64,000 bases of DNA from Cupriavidus sp. MP-37 (lineage in GTDB: Bacteria; Pseudomonadota; Gammaproteobacteria; Burkholderiales; Burkholderiaceae). Both the position numbers and the translations under genes were made by a program. Below are positions 38,005 through 46,025 of this stretch, piece after piece. The notes under the pieces were generated by a model. That model did no database searches. It had not been told where the DNA came from and saw only the letters and a list, made by a program, of their open reading frames with translations. Numbering within the stretch: the first letter of the stretch is position 1; each line of letters opens with the position of its first letter. The stretch covers positions 767,001-831,000 of the forward strand of contig NZ_CP085344.1 in the NCBI RefSeq assembly GCF_020618415.1, in the 5' to 3' direction.

Positions 38005-38397
38005 GTGATCTCCGGACTTATTTGCGTTGGCGACCGGACAACGCACGGAGGGACAGTCATTACCGGCGATGCCACCAGCATCATCGGCAATCGCGCCATG
38101 GCTCGTGCGGGCGACATGACAATCTGTCCCAAGTGCAAGGGCACTTTCCCGATCCTCGCGGGCAACGGAATTATCACTGCGCCCAATGGCGTTCCCTACG
38201 CCAGGCATATGGACCGCACCGCCTGCGGTGCCAGGTTGCTTGCCAGCCAGGACACCACATTGGCAAGCGACATGGAAACGCCAGTCGCCGCCGACTTTGA
38301 ACCGGCAGGGATCGCTGCGGTAACGGGGTCTGGCCTCTGCCTGGACTGTCTGATGAAGGCCGCTATGGCAGGCGCGGCAACCGTCGTCCGAGGGTAG
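38005..38397 (+). CDS. PAAR-domain type VI secretion spike protein
   Basis: A 130-residue PAAR protein that caps a VgrG spike and carries effectors. Residues 1-100 show the repeated Gly/His turns (VGDRTTHGGTVITGDATS, GNRAMARAGDMTICPKC, TACGARLLASQDT) and Cys/His ligands that fold the zinc-capped cone. A short C-terminal extension has paired Cys (GLCLDCLMK). It starts a five-gene set in the order PAAR, DUF4123 adaptor, small protein, Tox-REase-5, Imm52, as in the Pseudomonas TseT locus. Confidence 0.9.
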   Translation: MISGLICVGDRTTHGGTVITGDATSIIGNRAMARAGDMTICPKCKGTFPILAGNGIITAPNGVPYARHMDRTACGARLLASQDTTLASDMETPVAADFEPAGIAAVTGSGLCLDCLMKAAMAGAATVVRG

Positions 38398-38403
38398 CTG
38401 ACG

Positions 38404-38907
38404 ATGGATGTTCTCGATCGATACGGCCAACTCCGTACGGGCTTGCAGACGCTGAACCTGTATGCCCTGGTGGATGGCGCGCTGTATCAGCAGCATCGCG
38501 AGCGCCAGCTTGAACAGGTGCCTGGCGGGATAGTCGCCTTGTTCTCCGGTACAGCGGATGACGCGCTGGCGCACGCTGGCCCTTGGCTGGTTGACGCGGC
38601 TCAGGTGACGGAAGCGGTCCTGCGGGACTTGATCTCACTGGAGAGGGCGGCACCGGCCGTCACTTGGCTCATCGCTGAGGCCGATCTCACCGGGCTCACA
38701 CAACTGCTGCAGTTGCGGCTCGACATCAAGCTGCCCGACGGAAGAACGGCGCTCTTGCGGTTCTGGGATCCGCGTGTACTGGCAGCTCTCTTTCAATTGA
38801 TGGCCGGTGACCAACGAGCGGAGTTTTTCCGCCATATCCATGAATGGCATTTGCTGGACAAGGGCCTCAGAGTCTGGATAGGGAGGCAGCATGCTGACGC
38901 TCAGTGA
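38404..38907 (+). CDS. DUF4123 adaptor/chaperone (TecT-like)
   Basis: A 167-residue DUF4123 protein: LYALVDGALYQQ near residue 20, WLIAEADLTGLTQLLQLRLDIKLPDGRTALLRFWDPRVL (read in parts) in the middle, typical of the family that loads effectors on PAAR or VgrG. By synteny it corresponds to TecT, the chaperone of TseT. It overlaps the following gene by 17 bases. Confidence 0.9.
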   Translation: MDVLDRYGQLRTGLQTLNLYALVDGALYQQHRERQLEQVPGGIVALFSGTADDALAHAGPWLVDAAQVTEAVLRDLISLERAAPAVTWLIAEADLTGLTQLLQLRLDIKLPDGRTALLRFWDPRVLAALFQLMAGDQRAEFFRHIHEWHLLDKGLRVWIGRQHADAQ

Positions 38908-39238
38908 AGCGCAATGGCAGGCGCTGCGGCAAACAGAGGCCAGAAATTTCGTCGGTGCTGTTTGTGAGCAGTTCTTGACTCATCGGCCGGAGCTGTTGCG
39001 CGAACCCGGTCGAGAAGAAGTCCTCGGGCGAATGCTGAATGGGCATGACTTCGCCGCACAAGTTGGCCTGCAATCCACACCGCATATCGTGAAGCTTCTC
39101 TATCTCTGTGCCGACGCGCCGCAGTTGGCAGTCGCTCCCGAAATTCGAACATACCTATTGAAGCCTGGCGCTGATCCGGAGCAGCGATTGGATGACTTGG
39201 CTGCCGTAATGATGACCATCTTGAGGGAGAAGAATTAA
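38891..39238 (+). CDS. small co-chaperone-like protein (co-TecT position)
   Basis: A 115-residue mainly helical protein starting MLTLSEAQWQALRQ, with a middle segment WF-poor and charged and an end in DDLAAVMMTILREKN. No catalytic motif is evident. GGGAGG precedes the ATG. Its place between the DUF4123 adaptor and the toxin matches co-TecT, which releases TecT from the effector. The role is inferred from position and size only. Confidence 0.7.
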   Translation: MLTLSEAQWQALRQTEARNFVGAVCEQFLTHRPELLREPGREEVLGRMLNGHDFAAQVGLQSTPHIVKLLYLCADAPQLAVAPEIRTYLLKPGADPEQRLDDLAAVMMTILREKN

Positions 39239-39831
39239 TGGCAGCACTCGCGGCTCCCGCAATACGCTTGTTTGCAACAAGGGTGATCCAGTGGCTTGGT
39301 GCAGCGGCTGCTGCAGGCGCAGCGGCGGAGGCCGCTCGCCAGCGTACAAAGGACGCAGAGGATGCCAAGACCACGCCAATCTCGCGTGCCGAGCCGCAGA
39401 CAAAGGCTAAGGAAAAATGCAAAGTCTGCCCGCCGGAGACGGGCCGTCCATTCGTGCGATCTACTGCAGGGTGGTCGCCTATCTCGATCGAGTATCAGGC
39501 ACGGATTGGGGGCATGCCGGTCGGCCCCAACGTGATTACGGAATGGCAATTCTCGGGTGTGGTCTTCGACGGCTTTGCGTCAACCGAGTGTCTGCTGAAA
39601 GAAGCTAAAGCGAAATACGACCAGTTCTTCGACGAATATGGTGGAGTCTATTCATGGTGGGAAGAGGGCGCGAAAGCCATAGAAGGCGAAGCCTATCGTC
39701 AGGGAGCGGCCGCTCTGCCCAGGCCACCAGTACGGCTTCGGTGGCATTTCCTGCAGCCAGTCAGTTACCGGTATTTCTCTCAGATCATTCGGGCTGCATT
39801 TCCCGACATAGAAGTGGTCTTTCAGCCATGA
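39238..39831 (+). CDS. type VI effector, Tox-REase-5 nuclease (TseT-like)
   Basis: A 197-residue toxin. The first 35 residues are hydrophobic/Ala-rich and may be the loading or membrane segment. Then comes a Cys pair (CKVCPPETG) and a restriction-endonuclease-fold domain with ISIEYQARIGGMP, ITEWQFSGVVFDGF and CLLKEAKAKYDQFF: the E-W...D...K pattern of Tox-REase-5. It should cleave DNA in competitor cells. The stop overlaps the immunity gene start (ATGA). Confidence 0.88.
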   Translation: MAALAAPAIRLFATRVIQWLGAAAAAGAAAEAARQRTKDAEDAKTTPISRAEPQTKAKEKCKVCPPETGRPFVRSTAGWSPISIEYQARIGGMPVGPNVITEWQFSGVVFDGFASTECLLKEAKAKYDQFFDEYGGVYSWWEEGAKAIEGEAYRQGAAALPRPPVRLRWHFLQPVSYRYFSQIIRAAFPDIEVVFQP

Positions 39832-40553
39832 GTTCCATACCTGCACTCGAACTCGCATTCCGGCGCAAGGAAGCTCACCTCATCGACATCAGGCGCCAGT
39901 TTGCGGAGCTGCATGAATTTGCACGTGTCATTGGCAGGTATTCGTCCCTTCTCGATGACTGGTATCTGTCGTCCAGCAAAAGCAAAGACGATGCGCTCCT
40001 GTACCGCGCCTTCGACGAAGACGGACCAGCCAGTGCGGCGCTGGCTGTCCTTGAAGAGCGCAATAGAGGTGTCACCGATATTCGTTCGATCGCACTTTGG
40101 AATGGCGCCGAGAAGACCGCTCAACAGGCGTCGCTGACGTCAACCGCCAATGTGCTTGGTCGACCGGACCGGATTGCGCTGTCACTTCGCGTTGAGCCCT
40201 CATTCTCTGACTGGAAAGTGCCGCTACTTTGGTTAGAGAAAGCTGTTGCCATCTGGCGACCGCTTGTCGCGGGCTTTGGCCCATTCTGGTACAGCGAGCA
40301 CAAGGTTTTTCAGGATCGCCCAGGCGTGAGCTGGCTGTTCTATTTGCCGCGTGTCCTCTCGGAGCAGGAGGTGCCAGAAGCGGGACTGTTGCACCCGGTG
40401 CTGGATGAGGGAAGGAAGCAGGTTGGTACGGTTGTGATCAGCATCATCGATGAACCATTCTCTGAATTGAATCCTGAGCATGTGCGTGTGGCAAATGCAA
40501 TCGAGATTCGGCTGGTTGATCAGGATTTGCTACCAAGGTACATCGATCTGTAG
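39828..40553 (+). CDS. Imm52 family immunity protein (TsiT-like)
   Basis: A 241-residue cytoplasmic protein matching the Imm52 pattern: WYLSSSKSKDDALLYRAFDE at about 46-65 and a C-terminal SFSDWKVPLLWLEKAV region, ending NPEHVRVANAIEIRLVDQDL. Imm52 usually pairs with Tox-REase-5 toxins, as here. The start overlaps the toxin stop, which supports coupled production. Confidence 0.88.
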   Translation: MSSIPALELAFRRKEAHLIDIRRQFAELHEFARVIGRYSSLLDDWYLSSSKSKDDALLYRAFDEDGPASAALAVLEERNRGVTDIRSIALWNGAEKTAQQASLTSTANVLGRPDRIALSLRVEPSFSDWKVPLLWLEKAVAIWRPLVAGFGPFWYSEHKVFQDRPGVSWLFYLPRVLSEQEVPEAGLLHPVLDEGRKQVGTVVISIIDEPFSELNPEHVRVANAIEIRLVDQDLLPRYIDL

Positions 40554-40617
40554 ATGGTGTTAGGGATTGAAGTGCCGCTCAGTCCGGCTTCCGCCAGACC
40601 CAAGGGTTGTAAGCGTA

Positions 40618-40725
40618 GTTGACGGACCATTCTCGGGAAGCAATCCGGAACATGTCAGGGTGGCCAATGCCATTGAAGTTCGGCTTGTGGATCAGGATTT
40701 GCTGCCCAGATACATAGATTTGTAG
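40618..40725 (+). pseudogene. C-terminal remnant of a second Imm52 gene
   Basis: Thirty-five codons plus a stop (VDGPFSGSNPEHVRVAN, then AIEVRLVDQDLLPRYIDL) are nearly identical at the protein level to the end of the intact Imm52 gene just upstream, but differ at many third positions. The rest of the gene is missing. It is a decayed or recombined second immunity allele. Confidence 0.88.
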
Positions 40726-40789
40726 AGCGGCGTTTGATTCCGTGCTATGCACCACGTCCAGCGGGGCGAGCGGCGCCGCGACGGGCGAC

Positions 40790-41016
40790 GTCTGACCGGG
40801 CTTGGCCATGCCGACTTCACACAGCTTGCGGTGGCCAATGGTATTGAGGCGGCCGACGTGCAGCATGTCACTACATTACCACGGGTGCTGGAACACGCCT
40901 TTAGATCGGGTCGCTGCCGCTTGATTGAGATGGGTCAGATACGATTACGACCTTCTGAATTACGTTGCGCAGAGATGCGCAACGTAGCCGCAACACCGTT
41001 TCCAATAAGGTTTTAA
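40790..41016 (+). pseudogene. C-terminal remnant of a TPP-dependent enzyme
   Basis: The frame reads GLGHADFTQLAVANGIEAADV and then TLPRVLEHAFRSGRCRLIEM, which matches the pattern of the C-terminal end of thiamine-pyrophosphate enzymes of the acetolactate synthase type (P/D-F-x-L-A-x-A-x-G, then a helix and S-G-x-P-x-L-I-x-V). No upstream part is present. It suggests decayed DNA left by recombination. Confidence 0.5.
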
Positions 41017-41029
41017 GAGACCTCATCCG

Positions 41030-42499
41030 ATGCTGGTGACCATGACCGACAATGTTGATGCCAGGGCTCGCTATTTCCTGGCTTGCGCTCAAGAGCTGTT
41101 TGGAGAGAGCTTGTCTGGTGTCGCGGAAACTGATTCCTACCTGCGACAGCCAGACTATTCCTCGCGAGCCGCAGGGCACTATTACTTGGTTCTCCATGGG
41201 GAAGAGGCAGGTAACACGGCATTCCGTGCTCGCTACTTGCAGGCCGAATTTCCGGAATTGGTACTCAACTATCTGACTGAGCGGGAACTGGCAGGGTATC
41301 CCCCACACGGGGCGTGGCAGTTTCACACATGCCCGTGGATCTATCGTAGCGAACGTGTAGATAAGGTACTCAAGGACGGAGAATCAGACTTGCCGGACGC
41401 CATCCGGCAAGCACTCTTTGGTTCGGCCCATATCGCACGCCTCTATTATTTGCGTAACCTCTCGGCCGAGACGCACACATGGGGCGTACGCCAGTTGGGC
41501 TGGGCAATGCGTTACACGGAAAAGGCGATATGCAAGTTGCTGGGGTTGCTTGAAAAAGGTGAGTATGGATTTCAAACCGTGGCGGGCCTGAATGAGGATG
41601 ACATGGATTGGCTTGCGCATGCCAATCAGAACTGGCAGCCCATCGAACGTCTCTTATTGAAGGATGTTGATACGTTTCGACTCGCTGCGGCACGCGTGAG
41701 CGGGATCGTAGAGTCCTATTCTGCCTACATCTCTTCTTGCTTCCCGGAGACCCAACCCTTGGTTGCAAAAGAAGCGGAGGTCCCATCCAAGGCCATTGGG
41801 TCTATGACCGATGCGATAGTGACAGCATTGCAAGCCGCATTCCGCGACCGTTTGCTCTCATTCTATCTGCATGGAAGTGCCGCTCGTGGTGACATGAGGC
41901 CAGACTCTGATATCGACACCATGGCGATATTCGATCACGTTGATGCGGAGCTATTGGAGAGGGTTCGGCTCATACAGAGCAAGTTTAGCAAACTCACTAT
42001 CTCCGTTTATAGTGCCGACAATATTAAGAATTATCCCAGGTTTCGCCGGTATGGTCTGGTTAGTGGTACCAGGCATATCGCTGGCCCGCTTGGTTTCGGC
42101 CAGGGTGGCATCTCGAGGGAAAGTGCCTACGGCATCATAAACAACGCTTACACCATTCGTCAGGTAGCGCGGGGATATCTGGTGGCGGGCGCCTATGGCC
42201 AACGCTCACATTACATGCTCAGCCTGATGGTCAAGTTGGCGGACCATGGGTGCCTTCGCCCCTTGCAGCAACTCGAGAGTGGTCATTATCCGGAAAACAG
42301 GTCAGCCGCGATCGCATACTTTTCTGGCGAGGAGCAAGCAAGCGCTCTGCTGCACTATGCGTCCAGGCTGAATGAAGAAGAGGCCCGTCTTCGCGAGTGC
42401 TTATTGAAAGGGAAGCGCGATTGCATGGGGCGCCATTGGTTCAAATTGGACGACTTCGCGACCGCAGTCGAGAAGAAGGCCCGCCGATACCTCACTTGA
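41030..42499 (+). CDS. tandem nucleotidyltransferase-like protein
   Basis: A 489-residue protein with a Pol-beta-type nucleotidyltransferase module in its second half: FYLHGSAARGDMRPDSDIDTMAIF (catalytic GS...SDID, read in parts) near residue 283. A helical domain follows. The first half seems to be a degraded copy of the same architecture: ELVLNYLTERELAGYP aligns with KLTISVYSADNIKNYP, and both are followed by a similar helical stretch, but no GS/DxD pair is seen in the first. Such GS-DxD enzymes transfer nucleotides to proteins, RNA or small molecules. It is a single gene in island DNA. Function unknown. Confidence 0.8.
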   Translation: MLVTMTDNVDARARYFLACAQELFGESLSGVAETDSYLRQPDYSSRAAGHYYLVLHGEEAGNTAFRARYLQAEFPELVLNYLTERELAGYPPHGAWQFHTCPWIYRSERVDKVLKDGESDLPDAIRQALFGSAHIARLYYLRNLSAETHTWGVRQLGWAMRYTEKAICKLLGLLEKGEYGFQTVAGLNEDDMDWLAHANQNWQPIERLLLKDVDTFRLAAARVSGIVESYSAYISSCFPETQPLVAKEAEVPSKAIGSMTDAIVTALQAAFRDRLLSFYLHGSAARGDMRPDSDIDTMAIFDHVDAELLERVRLIQSKFSKLTISVYSADNIKNYPRFRRYGLVSGTRHIAGPLGFGQGGISRESAYGIINNAYTIRQVARGYLVAGAYGQRSHYMLSLMVKLADHGCLRPLQQLESGHYPENRSAAIAYFSGEEQASALLHYASRLNEEEARLRECLLKGKRDCMGRHWFKLDDFATAVEKKARRYLT

Positions 42500-42740
42500 A
42501 TCGTCAGCGTTGGCTTGTTTATTCGGGTCATATCCATATCAACGGTGACGAAGATGGAAGCGCTCAGTGACGAATTTTCGATGTAAGGGGCACGGGAAAC
42601 CCGCAATTGCCGAGGCCCCGACGTTGAGCGGAAAATGTGAAAACGCGCGCAGCAGTCTCTGGCTCTGCACTGCTCGTGGCGGTTTCTCCAACATCGATCC
42701 CTACCTCGCCCCAACAACCCCCACCAGCGCGCCCACCACC

Positions 42741-43679
42741 GTGACGTCCCCCGCCCCCTCACGCAATGCCCGGCTGCATTTCGACCTCACCACCATCCAG
42801 CTCTTCATCGCCGTAGCCGACCAGGGCAGCATCACCCGCGGTGCCGAGCGCCTGCACCTGGCTCCCGCCGCCGCCTCCCGCCGCATCCTCGAGCTCGAAT
42901 CCCAACTCGGCGTCGCCCTGTTCGAGCGCCTGCCCCACGGCATGGCTTGCACCGAAGCCGGCCGCGCCCTGCTGGCCCATGCCCGCGGCATTACCCACAC
43001 CGTCCAGCGCATGCAGGACGACGCCGCGTCGTTCCTGGGCGGGGACCTTGGCGTGGTGCGGGTGGCGGCGCCAAAGTCGGCTGTGATCCAGTTCCTGCCG
43101 TTCGACATCCAGCGCTGCGCCACCGAATGCCCGGGCGTTCGCATCGACCTGCAGGAGATGAACAGCCAGGAAGTCCAGCAGTCGCTGCGCCGCGGCACGG
43201 TGGACATCGGCATCTACGAGGGCAGCCTGGGCGTGGTGGACCTGCCGACCGCGCCGTATCGCAGCGACCGGCTGGTGCTGGTGGTGGCGCGCGGCCATGC
43301 GCTGGCGAAGCGCAAGAAGGTGACGACGCAGGACGTGCTGGATTGCGACCTGATCGTGCTGGGCGAGAGTTCGGCGATTTCGGTCGCGCTGGAGCGGCTG
43401 GCGGAGGAGGCGGGGCGGGTGTTGCGGATGCGCATGCGGGTGAGCGGGTTCGACAGCATCGCGGCGCTGGTGGCGCAGAACCTGGGGGGCGGGGTGATGC
43501 CGGAGGCGATTGCGCGCGAGGTGGCGGGCGGCAGCCGCTTCGTCCGGCTGCCGATCGCGGGGGAGTGGGCGGTGCGGCATTTTGTGCTGTGTCATCGGCC
43601 GCACGGCGCGCTGTCATCGGCGGCGTCGAGCGTGCTGCAGGTGCTTGCGCAAAACGCGAAACCTGAATCCCGAAAATAG
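42741..43679 (+). CDS. LysR family transcriptional regulator
   Basis: A 312-residue regulator if started at GTG 42741; the frame is open to 42567, but the extra N-terminus is low-complexity and would be unusual. The winged helix-turn-helix begins FDLTTIQLFIAVADQGSITRGAERL at about residue 14, followed by AAASRRILELE and the effector domain (VRVAAPKSAVIQFLPF). It lies 61 bases before a Bug-type receptor gene on the same strand and probably controls the catabolic set to 46825. Confidence 0.9.
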   Translation: MTSPAPSRNARLHFDLTTIQLFIAVADQGSITRGAERLHLAPAAASRRILELESQLGVALFERLPHGMACTEAGRALLAHARGITHTVQRMQDDAASFLGGDLGVVRVAAPKSAVIQFLPFDIQRCATECPGVRIDLQEMNSQEVQQSLRRGTVDIGIYEGSLGVVDLPTAPYRSDRLVLVVARGHALAKRKKVTTQDVLDCDLIVLGESSAISVALERLAEEAGRVLRMRMRVSGFDSIAALVAQNLGGGVMPEAIAREVAGGSRFVRLPIAGEWAVRHFVLCHRPHGALSSAASSVLQVLAQNAKPESRK

Positions 43680-43740
43680 CGATAGCCGTGGGCGGGTGCA
43701 TTGCGGAAGATGGCTCCATAACGATGAGAGGAGACACGCA

Positions 43741-44706
43741 ATGCGGCGCAGACAATTTCTTCTGGCGGCTGCGGCCGGGCTGGCGGTGCCGGGCCTGGCG
43801 CGCGCAGCCAACGTGGCGGGGCCGGTGCGCATCGTGGTGGGCTTTGCCCCCGGCGGCGGCACGGATGTGCTGGCACGCGTGATCGGGCAGAAGCTGGGCG
43901 TGATGTGGAACACCAGCGTGGTGGTGGAGAACAAGCCCGGCGCCACCGGCGCCATTGCCGCGGCCTATGTGGCCAAGCAGCCGCCGGACGGCACCACGCT
44001 GCTGATGGCGCATGTCAACAGCCACGCGATCGCGCCGGCGCTGCTGGACGTCAAGTACGACCCGCGCGCGGACTTTACGCCGATCTCGATGGTCGGGGTC
44101 ACGCCCAATATGCTGACCTGCCGTCCGGAACAGAAGGTACGCACGGTTGCGGACATCGTGGCGTTGTGCCGCAAGAACCCGGGCAAGATTTCATTCGGCT
44201 CGTCGGGCATCGGCTCGGCGCAGCACCTGGCGCTGGAACTGTTCCGGATGCAGGCCAAGATCGACGTGGTGCACGTGCCGTACAAGGGCTCGGGCCCGCT
44301 GGTCGCGGACCTGCTCGGCGGCCAGATCGACTATGCCTTCGACACCATGACCGCGGCCACGCCCTTTATCCAGCAGGGCAAGGTGATCGCGATCGCGCAG
44401 ACGCGCCTGAAGCGCGCGGCCAGCCACCCGAACGTGCCGACGCTGGCTGAGTCGGGCTTCCCGGGCCTGGACGCGGCGTCGTGGTACGGGCTGGTGGGCC
44501 CGAAGGGGATGCCGCCGGCGCTGGCGCAGCGCATGAACGAAGACGTCAACCGCGTGCTGGCGATGCCGGACGTGGCCGAGCGGCTGAAAAGCTTTGGCGC
44601 CGAGGACTCGGGCGGATCGAACCAGCAGTTCGCCGCCTATATCACCGCGGAATCGACCAAATGGGCCAAGGTGATCAAGGACGCCGGCGTGAAGGCGGAG
44701 AGCTGA
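43741..44706 (+). CDS. Bug-type tripartite tricarboxylate transporter receptor
   Basis: A 321-residue periplasmic solute-binding protein. A twin-arginine-like signal (MRRRQFLLAAAAGLAVPG, cleavage near ARA-A) precedes the Bug fold with VRIVVGFAPGGGTDVLAR at about residue 29, PPDGTTLLMAH and VPYKGSGPLVADLLGGQID. No TctA/TctB membrane genes adjoin it, as for most Bug receptors in Cupriavidus and Bordetella. GGAG precedes ATG 43741. The ligand is probably a carboxylate handled by the adjoining CoA genes. Confidence 0.93.
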   Translation: MRRRQFLLAAAAGLAVPGLARAANVAGPVRIVVGFAPGGGTDVLARVIGQKLGVMWNTSVVVENKPGATGAIAAAYVAKQPPDGTTLLMAHVNSHAIAPALLDVKYDPRADFTPISMVGVTPNMLTCRPEQKVRTVADIVALCRKNPGKISFGSSGIGSAQHLALELFRMQAKIDVVHVPYKGSGPLVADLLGGQIDYAFDTMTAATPFIQQGKVIAIAQTRLKRAASHPNVPTLAESGFPGLDAASWYGLVGPKGMPPALAQRMNEDVNRVLAMPDVAERLKSFGAEDSGGSNQQFAAYITAESTKWAKVIKDAGVKAES

Positions 44707-44765
44707 TGGCCGAGCGCCGACGCACCGATGCACGCAGCACGAACCAATTTCCCAGGACGCAACCG

Positions 44766-46025
44766 ATGACGGATTTCCGCGACTCTGCCGACGCCGCCCA
44801 GGCCGCCCCGGCCGCCCAGAGCAACGCCACGCCCCTGCCGCTGGCCGGCGTGCGCGTGCTCGATGTCAGCCAGGTCATGGCCGGCCCTTACGCCTGCATG
44901 CTGCTGGCCGACCTCGGCGCCGACGTGATCAAGATCGAGCCGCCGGAGGGCGGCGACCAGACGCGCGGCTCGATGGGCTTCAAGATGAAAGGCCCGGATA
45001 GCATGGGCTTCCTCAACATGAACCGCAACAAGCGCAGCGTCACGCTGGACCTGAAGACCGAGTCCGGCCGCGCCGTGCTGTACCGGCTGGCGGAAACGGC
45101 GGACATCCTGGTCGAGAACTACCGCCCCGGCGTGATGAAGCGCCTGGGCATCGATTACGAGACCCTCAGCCGGATCAACCCGAAGCTGGTCTACTGCAGC
45201 ATCTCGGGCTTCGGCCAGAGCGGGCCGTGGGCCACGCGGCCGGGTTTCGACCTGATGGCGCAGGCGATGTCGGGCGTGATGAGCGTCACCGGCTATCCCG
45301 GCGGCGCGCCGGTGAAGGCGGGCGTGCCGGTGGCGGATATCGGCTGCGCGCTGTTCGCGACCTACGGCATGCTGTCCGCCTATATCGGTGCCAAGGAGAC
45401 CGGCAAGGGGCAGTATGTCGATGCCTCGCTGTTCGATTCCGCGCTGGCGTTCTCGGTGTGGGACACCTGCGAATACTGGGGCACCGGGCGCGAGCCCGAG
45501 CCGCTCGGCACGGCCAACCGCATGAGCGCGCCGTACCAGGCGATGAAGGCGGCGGATGGCTACTTCGTGATGGGCGCGACCAACCAGAAGCTGTGGCAAC
45601 TGCTGTGCAATACGCTCGACCGGCCCGACCTGCTCGCGGACGAGCGCTTTGCCACCGTCGCGCTGCGCCTGGCCAACCGGCAGGCGCTGATCGGCGCGCT
45701 GGAAGAGAGTTTCGCCAAGCAGGGCGCCGACTACTGGATCGAGCAGCTGCTCAAGGTCGGCATTCCGGCCGGGCCGATCCTGACCTACCCGCAGGCGTTC
45801 GACAGCGAGCATGGCAAGCATCGCCAGATGCGCATCGAGATCGATCATCCGATCGAAGGCAAGGTGCCCAATATCGGCTTTGCGGTGAAGATGGGCGGTA
45901 CGCCGCAGCAGGTGCGGCGCCCGCCGCCGCTACTGGGTCAGCACACCGGTGAGATCCTCGCCGAGCTGGGTTTGTCGCAGGACGAACAGCAGTCGCTGGC
46001 CGCGGCCGGCGCATTCGGCGCATGA
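44766..46025 (+). CDS. CaiB/BaiF family CoA-transferase
   Basis: A 419-residue family III CoA-transferase that moves CoA between carboxylates. LAGVRVLDVSQVMAGPYACMLLADLGADVIKIEPP at about 21-56 (read in parts) contains the family N-terminal signature; FLNMNRNKRSVTLDLK and GQYVDASLFDSALAF follow. The catalytic Asp lies in the GxDxxxQAxSG-like GFDLMAQAMSG. Start at ATG 44766 gives the usual length. The stop overlaps the hydratase start. Confidence 0.93.
   Translation: MTDFRDSADAAQAAPAAQSNATPLPLAGVRVLDVSQVMAGPYACMLLADLGADVIKIEPPEGGDQTRGSMGFKMKGPDSMGFLNMNRNKRSVTLDLKTESGRAVLYRLAETADILVENYRPGVMKRLGIDYETLSRINPKLVYCSISGFGQSGPWATRPGFDLMAQAMSGVMSVTGYPGGAPVKAGVPVADIGCALFATYGMLSAYIGAKETGKGQYVDASLFDSALAFSVWDTCEYWGTGREPEPLGTANRMSAPYQAMKAADGYFVMGATNQKLWQLLCNTLDRPDLLADERFATVALRLANRQALIGALEESFAKQGADYWIEQLLKVGIPAGPILTYPQAFDSEHGKHRQMRIEIDHPIEGKVPNIGFAVKMGGTPQQVRRPPPLLGQHTGEILAELGLSQDEQQSLAAAGAFGA

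Noticed and set aside
40815..40850. A third copy of the Imm52 tail (LAVANGIE resembles VRVANAIE)
   Set aside because: The surrounding residues fit a TPP-enzyme C-terminus far better and the likeness to Imm52 stops after six residues.
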